Assembly: GCA_009767595.1 (NCBI GenBank)
Contig: VSDK01010484.1
Span: forward strand, 662,123 to 726,122
Reading direction: 5' to 3'
DNA length: 64,000 nucleotides
DNA from: Symbiodinium kawagutii
Lineage: Eukaryota; Sar; Dinophyceae; Suessiales; Symbiodiniaceae
Part shown: positions 46,809 to 57,600 of the stretch, piece after piece
How positions within the stretch are numbered: the first letter of the stretch is position 1
How the letters are laid out: every line of letters starts with the position of its first letter
Notes under the pieces: model-generated
The model's database searches: none
What the model was told of the DNA's origin: nothing
Seen by the model: only the letters and a program-made list of their open reading frames with translations
Made by a program: the position numbers and the translations under genes

Positions 46809-48675
46809 ACCTATCGGTAATCTGTTAAGCTTGGAGTTTCTCAACTTCTATTTAAGGTTAATCTTTAAGCTTTAATTTAACCTTTAAGCTTGGAAATTCT
46901 AAATTAAAGGTTAAAGCTTTGTCACCACGGTTTGCTTAACGGGATGAATCAACTCGGATGATTGGTTGTCAATACTGGGGAATGGTTATTTTATGGTTAA
47001 GAATGGAACGAATATGGCTCGTAACTTCATTACCAATGGAGAAAAAAAACATTGGTAGAGTAGTCATAGTCAATAATGTTGTGAATAGATTGAAAAGCGT
47101 TGAATCAGTGAATCGATGGTTGACCATGACTATAGCTGTCATAGGGAAACCAGAATGTCAGAAATTGTTTACTACCATGTCAACCAGCTTTTCAATGGTT
47201 AACCATGAAATCAATGGTTTATTTGCCATGATGGTTTACTGATGAATCAACGATTTACCATGATGGTTTGCTACCATGCTAACCACCTTTTCAATTGTGA
47301 ATGGGTGAAGAACCATCAAAACCATCGCTAAAACCTATGCAATAGTATGGGTACTTGAATGGTGCGTGAATAATGAATAAAGCTTCATGATGGTTGATAA
47401 TGTCAAGTACCGGTCAAAAGGAAACAACAAGGAACGATATTCACCATGTGTATCTCCGTTGAGCGCTTGTGTCGCTTCGCCATTTTGTTGAATCGCCTTT
47501 TCCTTGTCCCAACAATGTTGCTGCCTTCGATCGTTAAGGCAACCTTTGCCTATTGCTCTAACATATGTTTTCCATGTATGTCGCTATGTAGATGGTCAGC
47601 ATTTCATCTCTGTATGCTGTAAATGAGAAACCGGAACTGTCATTGTCAAGTCGATATATGCTTTACATAAATTTGGCATCACAATCAATTTCAGCATATC
47701 TCAGCAAGGCATAACAATAATTGCAGCACTGCTGTCATTGCTGCATTCTTCCAAAAACATTCATAGTTAGAATGGTAGCTGTCAATATCAATGTCCATTA
47801 AGCTACTAATTTCCGTAGGCTAAAGAACTATATATTCAATTCTATACCATCAACATGATTGAATTTCATCAATTAAGTCAACTAGTTCATTGTAGTTGTG
47901 CAGGAAATTACCATCCAAACTCAACTAGTGAATCATACCTGTTACCGTTCTCAGCTTCACACATCAAATGGCTATGGATCAAAACCTGTACCCCGGGTGC
48001 CCCCATCATTAACCATTGCTTTCCCACTATGGAATCGTTGGTGAACTTATCCCTATAAAATGGAGGGTAGTTGGCAAATTCCCTATTCTTGTTGGTCCTC
48101 CTATCAACCCTATAATTTACCATTATTACTTTGCCATCAATTAACCCATTGAATTGATGGCTAATATTAATCACAAGTAATTTCACTAGTCGGCGTACCA
48201 TTGTTTTCCCACTATCATTGCTCGTTAATTCCCAAAACAACTCCAGTTCCAATGGATCCATATAACATGGAAAATCAAATGGATCACAATAATCAATTCC
48301 AGTCACAAATCCAGTTCACATGGATCCTGATGGCCATTCAATAGCCATAAAATGGCTTGACATTGATTTTCCCACTATTATTGTTGGCGTTAACATTGAT
48401 TTCCCTTGGATCCCCTATCATTAACCCTTGTTTTCCTTATTATTGTTGGTTATTATCCACCATTATTGATGGTCAATACTCACCCATAGCCATAGCGATC
48501 CTTTTCCCACCATCATTGTTGGTTAATTAATTAATATTGATCCAGTTAGTGAATTCAGCAAGTTTCCACTGTTGGTTACTAGTCAGTTCACTAATTGATC
48601 CATAGCCCCACCAAGCCATGTGTTACTATACTCAATTGATCCAGTTCGCCACCTCAACTCAGGCGTCACGTAGGC
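46809..48675. other. Intron-like tract
   Basis: AT-rich, with a local imperfect palindrome of TTTAACCTTTAAGCTT and AATTAAAGGTTAAAGC (46870-46920). A/C-rich near its right end. No supported gene. Confidence 0.45.
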
Positions 48676-48752
48676 CTGGGCTTCCGCACACATAGATGGT
48701 GCACAGCTCGGGCTTGGCCACAGCAACATCTGCCCCTTCCAGCGTCAGTGAC
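48676..48752 (-). CDS. Candidate 77-nt exon, unidentified gene
   Basis: Minus-strand acceptor TTGCCAG|GTCA, then SLTLEGADVAVAKPELCTIY followed by VCGSP, then a GC donor (CCCAG|GCCTAC). Starts with one base completing the previous codon and ends one base into a codon. Beta-strand-like pattern. In frame with one reading of the 49468-49500 exon (…TFIAR+SLTLEG…). Unknown family. Confidence 0.48.
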
Positions 48753-49467
48753 CTGGCAACTGGGGGTAGTTCTCCATGGTAGGGATCCCTGGAAATTGGG
48801 TCAGAACCCCACCAAGGTGGGTTGTCAACCACATAAGGTGAGCTATAAACCTGTTAAAGTGGGTTCTAAGTCCTAAAAACTGGGTCATGAGCCTCAAGAG
48901 GTGGGTTTTAATCGCATGAAGGTGGGTTATTATATTTAACATCGATAACCCCGGTAATGTCGGTTAAAAATTGGTTTTAACGTGATGACCTGTGAATGCA
49001 AGCAGTCAGATCAGTCAGTGGGGATATCCAAATATGGATGCAAGATCCTCACTCACATAGATTCCAGGGAGCGGAAGAGCAGTTTTCTCTTGGCATTCCA
49101 GCCAAATATTAAGGAACCATGATATGGCAAATATGAATGAATTCGAATCAACCCTTCTCCATGGTAAGATATCATCATGGTAAATATCCATCTGAAATGG
49201 ATTGTAACCCCAGCAAGGTCGAATATAAATCCCATAAACAAGGTTTCACCCACCTTTCACGTGAATCAACACAAATCACCATGAATCACCATGCATCAAG
49301 CGTTCAGCATGGTAAGATATCACCACGGTAAGTATCCCTATAAGGTAGGTGATGAACCCCAACAAGGTGGGCTATAAGCCCCATAAGATAGGTAACCGTG
49401 CATACCGTTCACCAGGCATCACCTTGCCATAGAAAGCACGCCGTCACTAACTCGTCCGCGGCGGGAC
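48753..49467. other. Intron-like tract
   Basis: Repeats of AAGGTGGGTTxTAAxCC (48790-48940 and 49340-49390). A/C-rich near the next exon. No supported gene. Confidence 0.45.
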
Positions 49468-49500
49468 CTGGCAATGAAGGTAGAACCATCCACGATGGAC
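49468..49500 (-). CDS. Candidate 33-nt microexon, unidentified gene
   Basis: Minus-strand acceptor GCCCTGAG|GTCC and GT donor TTGCCAG|GTCCCG. Reads SIVDGSTFIA (in phase with the next exon) or VHRGWFYLHCQ. A longer frame starting at an upstream CAG (NSYGPEVHRGWFYLHCQ) is also possible. The flanks are A/C-rich left and GGTGGATGGTTG right. Confidence 0.38.
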
Positions 49501-52344
49501 CTCAGGGCCATAGGAGTTGCTGCTGCGTGATGGATCGAGTCAGTGATGGTGGATGGTTGTTTGCTGGTTAAGTGATTGTGGTTGATTGATGGTTAAGTAA
49601 GAGATGGTTCATTAATAGATGGTTCATTAGTAGATGGTTCATGAATAGATGCTTTATGATTGGGGTGATAAGGTAATTGATGGTGATTTGATGGTGAATT
49701 ACTGGTGGAGTGATGGCCAAGCAAAATACATGGTTACTTCATGGTTAATTCAAAGTCAGCTGATGGTCAACTGATGGTTAGTCCCTGGTTCATTGACGGT
49801 TTGTTCGTGGTTGCACCATGTTGAACATACGGCCAACCTGACAGTTCATGCTAGTCAATCACAACAGTGATGTATTTGGCGCCTAGGGCACCTTGTGGGC
49901 ACCCTGTACACAGGTCCTCCATGTATGGCATATTTGCATTTGGGTGATTTTGAAGGTAAGTAATGCCGCTGAAGATGTCGTTCATGGAGCATGTGGCTTT
50001 TGAATCTGTGCAAACCATTGACATTCCGAACTATCTGGAATGTATTTGTGAAGTACCAATATCATGTATCAACTTGGAATGCCATCCGGGTCAACCAGGT
50101 TTCACACAATAAAACACATGGAAGCCACCATGAAGCACATTGCTGACCATGAGCAGCAGAATGCATGGTTTAGAAACACCAATAATTGAGATTATGTTTA
50201 TTTTTTCGAAAATCAGCCAACTAATGAGATGTATATATCCTAATCACTGGACCTAGCTATGGATCTTACATGATCTTACCAAGATTTACTAAGGAACCAT
50301 GCTCCACTAGCAATCACCATCACCCACCAACGAGTGCCGCGGCACCAGATGTCATGATCCGAGTCCAAGATGGCCACGGCCCAGCCCCACACCTGGTGGT
50401 CGGTTGGTTGGGGGTGGTTGCAGGGCGGGTCATGGGTTGCCTGGGGTTGGATGGTTGGTTTAAAACCATGAAACAACAAACTTGTTTAATCAGGAAAAAC
50501 AAACAAGTCTCATTTTGCTGCTGGGTTGTGGCAACTCGCTTCCTTCAGTTCCACCAGCTAATGCAGCTTTTCTGGGACTGACAATGCTGAGTGACAAATC
50601 TCTTTGACTCTTGCAATTTCAGAACGGATTGACTGAGCTGCGCTGGGAACAGTTGATCCACTCTGCAGAAATCTTTCTCCACACGGCTGTAGGTAGCTGA
50701 GCCGTAGAGGCTGCCAGGGCACAGGTAGCTGTTGCATGACGATTGCACTCAGCACGCTCAAGTCCCGGCGCAGGATACATAATCCGTGCGCCAGCAGCCT
50801 CACTTGGTCCTGCTCCATCAGTTGGGCAACGTCCTGGCGGAGGAGTTCTCGATACCTGCGCCTCCAGGCGATGATAATCGGCCTGCTGACGCAGCGGAGG
50901 GATCAGCGGAGGTGCAGGCCCTCCGCCGCCACAACCTGCGATCGACTGTCCGGGGTCGTGCAGGGCCACCGCTTCACGCTACGTGCCGTATGCATCCACT
51001 CCGGCCTCATCCTGACAGGGAACACTCGTGCGAGGCCAACATGTCGAAACTCATCCTGACGCCAACATGTCAAGACTGACAGCCAGGCCGGCCAGAGTGA
51101 GCAGCAGCTGTAGTATCTCTCGTTGCCATGATTCGAGCGATGCCGGTACTCTGCTGAAGCTCTCTGCAAGAGGGGTTTGTGTCCTTGCCGTGGAGCGTGT
51201 TTCTTTCCAGCGTACGAAGTCTTTCTGCAAACCCAAACTTGGTTGGTTGGTTTGTTGGTTGATTAGAACCCATTCCGAAACCAACCTATTAATCAGGATA
51301 TACAAACAAGGCTCATAGGTAGTTCAAAGGTAAACCAACAACAGCAACAACAACAGCAAGAAGAAGGTTTGATAAAGAAAGTATCTCCAACGAAAACATG
51401 CTAAACAAATGCAATTGAGCAATCAAGGAAATAGTCAAACAGTGCTTCAGAATCCATCCAACCCCAACAACAGTAGACAAATATGCTCAACAACACTATA
51501 TACATAATAGACACATGACATAATAGACACATGAAAAAAAAAGGACAATTTTTTCTACTAGTCAACCTTACATTCCAAGTAACAACCGCTACTAGTTAAT
51601 GAGTTCGCTGATTAATGGTGGCTATTCACTGGGTACTAACTGACCGATGACACGGACAACAACCGCAGCAAGCTGCCGCATAGTATGGCAAAAATGCTGG
51701 GTGGCGGTTGCTGTGTTGCTGGATTGGTAGGCTGGCTGGCTTCTAGGGATTATTGGAAAAATAGGATACAACAAGCAAGACATCAATGCAAGGAAAACCG
51801 CTATGACTGTATGACTTTTTGCTGGAACATTTAGCTGTGTGGTTGATTAGAGATGGTTCATCATGGTTAAGAATGGTTGAGAATAGTTGCTCCTGTTGCT
51901 AAACGGTTGACAAGCGGATAACAATGGCTGATCGATTGATTCACATAATTTTGCAGCAAACAACTGTAGGCCGAAATATCTGACGTTTGTAAAAACACGT
52001 GATACTACGGGATCAGCCCGAAAAAATATCAATGGTTCATCAACTGATTATTTCCAACCCGCTCATTGCAATGAGCCCTGAGCACCCACCAACTCGCACA
52101 ATCTCCACCATCAACTCACCATTCTCAACCATTTATCACTGCTTCTCAACCTCAAACATTGATTAGCCAAAGAAAACCCATCAACCATAACCATCAGCCA
52201 TAACCATCAACCATAACCATCAACCACTCATCAACCATACCCATACCTCACCACCCCAGCATCAACAACTCATCCACCGAGCCGATCGGCTTCCCCACAG
52301 GGTGCGTTTCCCGGAGCCCGCGCAAGCGGGCGCCAGGGCATGGC
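49501..52344. other. Intron-like tract containing a bounded insertion
   Basis: Begins GTGATGGTGGATGGTTGTTT and ends ACCATCAACCATAACC. Holds the 50486-51316 insertion listed separately. No other gene signal. Confidence 0.45.
50486..51316. mobile_element. Insertion flanked by 28-bp imperfect direct repeats
   Basis: TTAATCAGGAAAAACAAACA... at 50486-50513 recurs as TTAATCAGGATATACAAACA... at 51289-51316 (25 of 28 bases equal). The 775 bases between have higher GC and lack the intron bias of the surroundings. Minus-strand frames inside are protein-like (LAHGLCILRRDLSVLSAIVM; IRSEIARVKEICHSALSVPE), but no family is recognised. Could be a captured gene fragment or nonautonomous element. Confidence 0.45.
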
Positions 52345-52457
52345 CTGTTTGTAGGGCTCCAAGTTGTTGGGATGATCCCAGGAGATCACCAGGGCTGACT
52401 GCGTGTCCCAAACCTGGCAGTGGATAGGCACGCGCAACGGTGGCTTGCCGGTGGTAG
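52345..52457 (-). CDS. Candidate exon, possibly fibronectin III-like
   Basis: A minus-strand open frame through the island reads PPLRVPIHCQVWDTQSALVI then SWDHPNNLEPYKQ, with a GC donor candidate (AAACAG|GCCATG). The layout P-P...V...S-A-L-V-I-S-W-x-x-P...Y is that of fibronectin type III strands A to C. The acceptor is unclear because no AG|G is present; AAAAG|CTACC is one option. The island is flanked by CCATAACCATCAACC (left) and GGTTTAGGGATGGTT (right). Confidence 0.45.
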
Positions 52458-54494
52458 CTTTTACGAGGCGGCGCTTGGCCGAGGGTTTAGGGATGGTTTA
52501 GGGATGGTTCAGGGATGGCTAAGGATGGTAAAGATTATGGTTCAGGGATGGTCTTTTAGTGGTCAATTCGATGGCTCATGGTGGCTCACTGATGCTGAAT
52601 TGATGGTGAAACCTGTGGTTCACGGGTGGTGAGTGGTGATCAACAGGATGGCTTTCCTGACGGCGGTTGTTGGTTAATCGTGGTAAATGATCAAAAACTA
52701 GTTCATGGTTGATGAGTTCATGGTTGATGAGTTCATGCTTGGTGAGGGTTGGTGATGGTTGATGGTTGATGGTTCAAAAGTGACTTCTGGCAATAGTAGA
52801 CCAAAATCACCCTCGTCATGATGTATACTAGTTGCTGGTTGCTAATCTTGGTCAATGATGGATCATGACTCTTAGAGGAGTTTTTGTTGGCTTCTAGGAA
52901 TGGGAATAGTTCATTAGTTCATGGTGCTGACTACTATTGTTTACTGTTTGTCATGGGAAGCTGATGGTTGGTGGATGGTGACTGATGGTTCAAGGTTGGT
53001 TGATGGCTAAAACAAGGTGGTTATGAAGACTGGTTTTCCAGCAGACTGGTCACCTATGAGGGTCCATAATTCTAAGCAAGAAGAGTGAAAATAAGTGAAG
53101 GCCAACACAGCTTGACAATGGTTGTATTAGTACGGGTCGGTCAATCGTTGGCTATGCATGCCCAGCACTTCTGGCGAGATATATGGTGGCTTCTGGAAGC
53201 AGGGAACCCGGGTAATTGGTTCGATTGCGATTTAGGATTGCCTGAATTGACTAGGGTGATTCTTGGAGCTTTTCAACTACACGGCTGATCCTCAATCAAT
53301 CTGACCGCTCAAACAGGAACTGGGTATCATCATTAGTCATACAGTGTTGGCCACCATCAACTGATACGAGGGCTCCCTCAAGCACAACGTAGCCACCAGT
53401 AAGTTATCCCACAAAACCAAGTTGGTTGCCGAATAATGGTGTGGATAAACCGAGTCATCTAACCCTCGCTAACCCCTGTACAAGGTGGTGCCGGCAAGAT
53501 AGTAAAGTTCACTAATACTTTGTAGGCTAACTTTCAATTATAGCAAATAGAACTAGGTAGCTTATTATCTGCTCAACCAAAAGAAGTAATTTACTATCAA
53601 TTATGGCCAATTAACAAGCTATTCAGCTATTTAACTACTTTATGACAAGTAAATAGCTTACACACCAACTTGTACCTTGTACCACCACCAGTTATAGGGG
53701 GCACCACCAACGGTAGCTCCACCAGTGGTTCCTGATCCGCCAACTGAGCGCCGCGAAATCGATCCTTTTTGGAGGTCAAGCTGAAGCGATCAAAGATCTG
53801 AAAAATCAACGGCTGCCGTTGGTGCGCTGTGGATTCAAGCAATCTGGCGGTTTCTCAAGCCATAGGGATTCCCTAGAAATGATTGGTTTACTACTAGCAA
53901 TGGTTAATCGACTCCATGATTACGATTTTTGGGTACACCTATTTTGAGAATCCACCATCTGCAGAATTGCCAACCAATGCTTAGCATTAGCTTAGCAATT
54001 AGCAATCCACTGATCATGGTATATTGCAAGTGAACAAAGATGATCGTTGATTAACTCTACACTGGTTGTCAAACAAAGATTTGGAGCAATTAACCAATGA
54101 TTTGCAGTGTGATGACCAACCAATTGGAGGGAATCACAAGTTGGGTTTGCATACCTCAAATTGTAGAATCATGGGCGCTCAAGGGACGGTTCTATACCCA
54201 ACATTGACAAACCTGGTAAATCCCAATCTTGGGGTCTCACTGCTGATCTTTAGATGCTTTTGAGTATGGCCCTGTGAACACCCAACCGCTTAGCAACAGT
54301 TCCAAGCCAACTGCGAAAGGCAGTGACCTTTTGCCACCAGTATATAATGATTATCATTCACTCACCATTACTCTACATAGTAATCATCATTCATATACTA
54401 ATCATCATTCCTTACTACCAAGCATATCCAACCATACCTCTGTTCATCCCCACAGGAGCCAGCAACCAAGCACCACCAGGCCACGGTGGCCGCA
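52458..54494. other. Region downstream of the aminopeptidase gene
   Basis: Starts with TAGGGATGGTT repeats on the left. Holds a family 1 inverted-repeat element at 53846-53956. Presumably contains the 3' end of the aminopeptidase transcript and the intergenic space, but no poly(A) signal is recognised. Confidence 0.4.
53846..53956. repeat. MITE-like inverted-repeat element, family 1
   Basis: Left end GGCGGTTTCTCAAGCCATAG; right end reverse complement GGTGGATTCTCAAAATAGGT. The interior contains GGTTTACTAC and TTAATCGAC. 111 bp. Confidence 0.75.
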
Positions 54495-54666
54495 TCACGT
54501 GAGCACTTCACAGCCACCTTCGGTGATCAGCACCGTGTGCTCGAACTGCGCCGCGCGCTTGCCATCGCTGGTGGCCACCGTCCAACCGTCGTCCCAGGTG
54601 ATCCACTCAGCGGAGCCCTCGGTCAGCACGGGTTCGATGGTGAAGGTGGTGCCCAGCTGCATCTTC
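54495..54666 (-). CDS. METAP1D: Methionine aminopeptidase exon H (C-terminal, with stop)
   Basis: Acceptor CCCCCAG|GAAG. Reads [20 protein letters not shown], then [20 protein letters not shown] and [13 protein letters not shown], stop TGA. TIEP supplies the first metal-binding Glu, and QFEHT the second Glu. The E-G-S-x-E and [10 protein letters not shown] wording is closest to METAP1D and plant organellar MAPs. One leading base completes an Arg codon begun in exon G. Confidence 0.95.
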
Positions 54667-57600
54667 CTGGGGGAACCACCGGGGGGGGGACCGCCATGGG
54701 GGACCACCAGGGGGCTACCACTAGGAGGCTATAGCACGAGGGGGCTGCGTGAAATTTGTTGAGGTTGGTGTTAGACCAGATCTCCCTGGCGAAATCTGTG
54801 GACCGTGATTGACTGCGTGGATTGGAGGGGGATTGGCAATATATTTGTTTGGTGGAAATAATGATCATCTCTGAAAATGCATGGGCAGCACCTGGATTTC
54901 GACGGTTACATCTGGTTGCATCTGGTTACCTGGTTGCTGGAAATGCGACACCACGTGTGGTGAAGTAGTTTCTCGATCAAACCAAGATCTTGCTGCAATG
55001 GGCAAAGCCCAACCATGGAGATGTCAGTATAGAAAGTAAACATTGTGAACTGACTAGATGAGCTGGAGTCCAACCCAATACTGTGAAGCCAAATTTTTGT
55101 ACCAAGAAATAAAATGATTTCAACTGACTAGATCAGCAAAACCAAAAAGGGGTTTAGATCGTAGGGGTTTAGATTTGATAGGTTTTAGGTTTTTAAGGAT
55201 TTTTTGGCAATACTAAAATCAATTTAAAAGACTGAGATTAATTGAGCAACATTGAGCAACATTGAGCAACATTGAGCAACATTGAGCAACAATAAGCAAC
55301 ATTAAGCAACAATAAGCAACTTGTTATCAGTTGCTCAATACTTTTTTGGGCTCCCAGACCACTTTAACACATGCTTCCACTGGACCTTAGCGCGCAAGTT
55401 GAGATTATGTCTGAGCACCTCTGAGCATCTCTGAGCATCTCTGAGCATCTCTGAGCAAAATTGAGCAAAATTGAGCTGAGGAGTTTTAAATCATTTTAAT
55501 GAATAGTGAGCACAATTGAGCACAATTGAGCACAATTGAGCACAATTGAGCACCTCTGAGCATCTCTGAGCATCTCTGAGCATATCTGAGCATCTCTGAG
55601 CATCTCTGAGCATCTCTGAGCATCTCTGAGCAAAATTGAGCAGGATTGCGCGTGCTGGGTGATTCCAGTTTCTGTTTATTTTCTTTTTTACTTTCAATAC
55701 TATCCCCTTTACTATTCCTATTCATTTTCAGTCAGTGCAGAACCCCCTGCTTTCTATTTACTTTGGTTTATCTTCTGACTAGCCTAGCTGTACTAAATTT
55801 TGCAAACATTTGCTCAATGTTGCTCAATGTTGCTCAGTGTTGCTCAAAGTTGCTCAAAGTTGCTCAGCCAAGCCATTTTAAGGCTTGGCTGAGACAAATT
55901 GAGATTAGAGCCTTAATTTAAAAAAACCTATCAAATCTAAACCCCCACTGGGAAAGTTCAAAAATTCGGTTGCTGACTAGAGGAGCTGGAGCTAACATTT
56001 CAATGTGCTTATCATCACCAACCGGAGCTGGAGCTCACCGTGCCCTCCCCCCCCCGGTGCCCTCGTTGTCCTGTTGTCGCTGTTGCGACAGTGGAAGATC
56101 TGCGGAACGCCGTGGAAGAACTCGCCGATGCCGTGCCCCACCAGGGTCTTTACGATGCCGAAGCCTTCGCGCTCCGCCACCTGCCATGACGGTGGTGCCA
56201 TGGGGTGCCATGCGGTGCCATGGTTGGGAACGGGGGGGTGGTTAAGGGTGTGACAAACAGTGGTGGTTGGTGGATGTTGGTGGTGAATGGTAGTTTGAAG
56301 AGGTGATTGATGATGGTTAATGATGGTTAATGATGGTGCATGATGGTGAATGATGGTGAATAATGGCGAATGATGGTGAATGATGTTTACCGATGAAATG
56401 ATCAAATAATGATTATTGATGATCAGTGGTCGGTAGTGACTAGTACTATTGTGTAATGGTTTAATCAAATGTAATCATGAGGTTGGGAATAATGATGATG
56501 GTTGAGAGTGGCTAATGATGACACTCACTAGTTGTACATGATTACTTTTCCTTGGCAAATATAGAGTCATTGATGCACTTCTACTAACAAATGTGTCAAC
56601 ATACTCCATGTATCGCTGCCAACATAGTCTCTGCGATAATAATTGAGATCTCTGGGTCTCGAGTTCACAAGAATTGTGACGACTATAGATCATCACCTGA
56701 CATTCCGATTCATTGCCTCAAAACTGATACGACGACCAAGTCACTCCAGATCCAAACCATGCCTTTTTAGCGGTTGGAGATTCCGGAGCTCCACGATGAT
56801 CTCAACAAAAACTCTTCAAGGTACCTTCGCAAAGTATGCAACCAATAACTACGTACTGTTTGAAACCTGTTTTCAAACATCATCATGCATGCACATCACA
56901 AAATGATAAATCAAAAATCCGCCATTGATCATGATTCAGTGACTTTGTGTAATTCACCACTGATCATCAGTGATTTAAATCCACCACTGATCTTCATCAA
57001 TCAAAAATCCACCCTTGCTCCACCATCATGTCCACCCACCACCTGCCGGTCGGTTGCGGCTGGGGGGGGGGAGCGCCCCCACCCGCCCCCATTGCCAGAC
57101 CTCCGCCACGGCTTCCCCGATGCATTTCAAGGGCTTGTCCGCCGCACAGCTGGCGATGGCAGCGTCCAGGGCTTCACGCGTGGCGAGCACCAAACCTGAA
57201 GCTTTGGATCGTGATCTAATAATAAATTAATAAGGATGGTTTATGGTAAAGGATGGTTAATGGTTAAGGATGGTTAATGTTTGGATCAGAATCCTTCCTG
57301 GGTATGGTTAGGTTAAGGATGGTTAAGGATGATTAGTAAGGATGAAATTCAGGGTGGTACATGATGGGTCAATGATGGTCAATGGTTAGTTCTTTGCTTA
57401 GTGATAATGATTGACTAATCATAGATGATCAATAATGGTTGAAGATTGTTGATGATGGTTAATTGATGGGTTCATGATCATGATATTCAAGCATCATAAA
57501 TAGTTAATTCAACAATAATTGAGGATGGTTGATTGACTTGATTCAGGATGGTAAAACATAAGCTGAAACATGATCAACGCCATGGGAAAGTACCTTACCA

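Noticed and set aside
54274..54762. 162-codon + strand ORF
   Set aside because: Antisense to aminopeptidase exon H.
55241..55867. Regularly spaced 10-bp repeats resembling a CRISPR-like array
   Set aside because: Units are contiguous with no unique spacers, and the context is eukaryotic; it is part of a fold-back element.
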